Source: Archilochus colubris
Taxonomy: Eukaryota > Chordata > Aves > Apodiformes > Trochilidae
Assembly (NCBI GenBank): GCA_023079485.1
Contig: CM041085.1
Location: 27,699,121 to 27,763,120 of the forward strand
Reading direction: 5' to 3'
Length of the DNA stretch: 64,000 nt
This document shows, one piece after another, positions 60,301-64,000 of the stretch. Every line of letters begins with the position of its first letter. Within the stretch, counting starts at the first letter, position 1. A model generated the notes under the pieces. The model did no database searches. It had not been told where the DNA came from and was given only the letters and a program-made list of their open reading frames with translations. Position numbers and translations under genes: made by a program.

Positions 60301-63300
60301 GTTTTTGGTGGTAAGTATCTAGTGTTGATTCAGTGATCTTTTGACAGTTTGAAGTAGTTGGGTTGATCTGAAATTGGTGAAGTGTAATTCTATTGTAACT
60401 TACCAGCTGAGCAGGGTAATTTAGAGGGGGTTTTCTGAAATATTTTCACGGTGAAGTCAGTCTGTAAAAACAAAATAATTTTATTGACAACTTTGAATGT
60501 TACAGTTTCTCACTAACCTCATGAACAAAGTTTCTGATTTCATCTTCCAACTATTTCCCTTAGGAGGACAAACAGCTTTGAAATAATCTTTGTCTAAATT
60601 GGAAAACTCAAGACATGCCTCATCAGTGAGCTTTATGGTGCCTGGCACTTGAGTGTTGTGGAAGGTGTGAAAGATCAGTGCAGATCACTGCAATGATTAA
60701 AAGGTGCAACTGGTTACTGCAGTCTGCAGAGCCTGTGTACCCACAGAAACTTAATGGTTATACTTTAAAGCTGTCCTACACATCTAAACTTATTGCAATA
60801 ATAGTGTTCATACAGATAAGTATTCAACACAGTAAGATTTCCTGTGGGACAGATGCAGAGATTTCTCCTTTCTTATCCGGACTACTGCTTCTGGAAATGA
60901 ATCTTGTAACTTTCTGGTTCTGCTGATTCAGAAAATTTTGTAATTACAAAAATTCATGAACAGGAGAAATAAATATCAAAATCGAAGCTGGAGATGAGAA
61001 GCACCCTATGGTGCTGTACCTGGAGCATTAAAGAGAGATGGTTATTGATAGGCTGGTAGAGCGGTATGAAATGGGTGTAGTAGTAACAACCACACAGTAG
61101 AAGTTGATTTTTTCTTCTGGTTTTCTATAAATTATTAGTTGTTTTCTATATTTTACTGCCTTTTACTGAAAAATAGATTTTGGCAGCCTCTGCTTTCTTT
61201 CCTTTCTTTCCATAGGGTGTTCTCAGTGGGATACTGAGTCACTGTAGCTCCTCACTGTATAGAAAACAGATTTTATTTTAAGTTTCATTATATTCCTCTA
61301 TCAGTAGGTACATGCAGTTGTGCATATTGTTAAGGAATTCTACAATATATCGGGATAATGATCTCATTTAGATTTTTACCGCCCAACTTTTCAGCAGCCA
61401 AAAGAGGGGGAAATCAAACTTTATCAGATGGCATAAACACACAAAGAAATATTTGCTTTGATAACAAAGGAGGCTTAGTATTCAAAGATTTTCTGGAAGG
61501 ATTTCTAGTTATTGTAATTTAACAACCTCAAAATAAGAAATACTATAATATATTGATACTTTTATTCACAGCTTCGGCTAAGATGGCACAATCAATGGCT
61601 TTGAGGTTTTAATTAGCCTTCTGCCTGTTCTGTTGCAGCAGGAGGAAGAAATGCCTTAGCAACAGATTTCTGTTAAGTAGAACTTAACTCAGTGTTTGCT
61701 TACAAAAAAAAAGGAAATTAAAACTGCTTGTCTCAAATTACTCCACATCTTCTATGTTTACATCTCCTTTAGATTTACTGTAGCTTAATCTGATAGACTG
61801 TGGGTTTGAGTTAATACTATATGAAGCATTTTTCTTGTAGATCACTTTGCTGAATGCATTTGATGCCAGCAAAGACCAGGCTGTCTTCCCCCCTTGATAA
61901 CAGTGGCTAAGCTGTCCCTTCAGAGACTCCAAAACATTCACTAGCCATAAAATTGTTTTCCTTTTTCCTGGATGCTTGCATTTTGTTTATCTTTCCTTGT
62001 TTTCTTTTATTAAAACTTTCACTTAATACTTGTCTATAATGACAGTTTAACTTTTTGGAAGATAAACAGAAGTGGCATGTAGATTAAAATAATTTTCAAC
62101 AGCTTCATGCTAAATATTTCCAGATATAGATACAATTTAATCACATCTGCACTTTATGAAAAATGTAAATCTGCAGTTCTCTAAGGAATGTTTATTAATG
62201 CCTTTAATGTTTATCGTTGTACATGAGGAAGATATATATAGAATCCCTCTGTGTTAGAAAGACCCTTCAATTTAAATTTATTAAAGATTACTTTACCCGG
62301 TCATGACCAAAGTGTCCCCTAAATCCAGTTCCTTCCCATGAAAGCGTGAGAATTTCTCCACTACTTGGGGTTTGTGCAGATCATCAGCACTACAAAAGAA
62401 CCCCAGCTCCTTCCATTTTAGGAATCTGGGAAGGGTAAATATTTAGAAGTGCTGGCATAACAATAGCAGAAGCAGAAGGAAATTAAAGTTTGGGATCCAG
62501 TGCTGAGACATATTTGGCTTAAACTGTGGGCAGAAAAAAAAGAAAAGCTTTTTAGTAAATTGTGAAAGGTTACAATTTTAATTTTTGGATTAAGGAATAA
62601 GTGGAACTACTCTGTGTAGAATAAACTACCTGGTTTCACAGGCAGAGTCTCAGTTTTGAAAAGTTAGTCTGTTTGATTCTTGTCTAGGTTTTTTGCTTTT
62701 TATGTCAGGCTAGAGTATGTTGTTGTTCAGTTACTTTTTGACAGGTCACAGGAACTAATATTTTACCGAGGAAAGACTAGAACTGTTAAGTGAACAATTC
62801 TTTTTATGGAAAACTACTGCTGGTATGAGGACTTGAATGCAGAGGTTAATGTGGGTTGACTATATGAAGAAGACTGAGATTAAAACCATGGCATAGAAAT
62901 TTATTTCATTATAGAAACCTTGCTCTTTAGTTTGCAAACTATTTTGATCTCTAAAAGGTTTTTTGTGGAATCTCATAAAGAATTTCCAGCATCTGTTATT
63001 TGCAACAACAGCTGCTAGATATTGAACAGAAAGGTTCATCTGTCCTCAGAACAGGAAAAAAAAAAAGAAAAAAAAAAAAGTGTCTTTATCTTGATGAATT
63101 AAGTTCAGGTTGAATAACTCTTTAGATATTAAAACCAGTTTTCCTGGTGTATTTCACTTATCTTTGGGAGATTTTCGGCATCGTGTTCAAGTACGTGAAT
63201 GTGTAAGTTCTGAAGACTAAAGGTTGTTTCTGCTAAAATTTGCCCTGTGACTTAGGAGCCTATCTAAAGACCATTAAAGTTCCTTAAGATGACACTTGGT

Positions 63301-64000
63301 TTGTGTTTATGCAAGACAATTTCAAATAATCCTTTAATTGTGAACAGTGCTCAGTTTTTCAGAAACAAACAACACAGAGCTGACTGAAGAAAGGGAACTG
63401 TAGTTTTGCAAATAATTTCAGTGTTTTAAAATTTTATTTTTAAAATCAAATTAAAAAGTTAAACAAAAAAAATATGAATGTCTTTATAGAAGGAAATAAA
63501 ATATACCTCCAGGGCTTTTATCTCCACGTGTAGGAGACCCTGCTGAGTACCCTTATCTTATGCCTCGGGGCTCTTGGCTCTCACCCAGCTTGCTCCAAGT
63601 TCTATGTGTCATCAGAAAAGGCAGGTTTCCAGTTTGTTCTGTGTAAGGTTCCTAAACTTTACCATCACCATAATGTTTTAATAGTATTTTTTCATTATCC
63701 TTCATACAATTTTGATTTTTATGATTTCCAGATGGTAGATAATTCAGTGCAGCCCCCGACTGTCGAATTTCAGATCACCTAATGTTCTGAAGGGTAGCAC
63801 AAGTTGCTCTTCAGATTTAGGTGTTAGTTGCTGAAATGGAAGACCCACAGAATTTCAGAACTATGGTGAAATAAACTACTATTAGTGAAATATAAAGTCT
63901 TAGTATTTGAAGATATAGTCATTTTGACCAATGCATGGATTTTATTACAAATTTCTCAGTATTTTGCTTATTTACCTATATGGGTATTAATTATCTTGCA
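51341..64000 (+). other. DISP1: Presumed DISP1 intronic DNA, nothing recognised
   Basis: AT-rich sequence to the window end with short A/T homopolymers (54057-54076, 63057-63080). No exon, RNA gene or transposon could be supported. Open frames up to about 100 codons have no family similarity or paired splice signals. Confidence 0.45.

Noticed and set aside
30175..64000. DISP1 N-terminal coding exon
   Set aside because: No open frame in this range matched the expected N-terminus of Dispatched-1; it must lie beyond the window.

Overview
This window is vertebrate nuclear DNA and almost certainly avian. The evidence is CR1 LINE 3' ends with the (ATTCTATG)n tail, bird-type ERVL and ERVK-like LTRs, small introns, and the gene order AIDA(-)/BROX(+). 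It contains one complete protein-coding gene, the first exon of a second, and the likely promoter of a third. There are no prokaryotic-style operons, CRISPR arrays or rRNA genes, and I recognised no tRNA.

Layout. Positions 1-3290 are intron 1 of AIDA on the minus strand; AIDA coding exon 1 is 3291-3400. A CpG island (about 2785-4580) is a compact divergent promoter shared by AIDA (leftward) and BROX (rightward; non-coding exon 1 ends at 3809). BROX coding exons run from 5557 to 16671 (12 coding exons, 411 residues, terminal CAAX box), with an AT-rich 3'UTR probably reaching a poly(A) signal at 19871. From about 19.9 to 29.2 kb lies intergenic DNA with a solo LTR (minus), an LTR tail, a CR1 copy, CTCF-like motifs and a 38-bp minisatellite. 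A second CpG island (about 29240-30080) has rightward splice donors and a YY1-type start-site motif. By synteny I read it as the promoter and 5' non-coding exon of DISP1, though no DISP1 coding sequence is in the window. From about 30.2 kb to the end I see intron-like DNA with no convincing coding exon, interrupted by an unusual ERVL insertion (47631-50153) and another ERVL LTR (about 50910-51340).

Functions. AIDA (Axin/JNK signalling, lipid-enzyme turnover) and BROX (ESCRT-III-binding BRO1 protein at membranes) share a promoter but not a pathway. DISP1 (Hedgehog release) is separated from them by candidate insulator elements.

The most unusual structure is the ERVL element at 47631-50153. 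Its two LTRs are inverted relative to each other, yet the unit is flanked by a perfect 5-bp direct repeat and keeps both a primer-binding-site-like and a polypurine-like boundary. Most of the long open frames across the window are chance, repeat-derived or GC-island frames.
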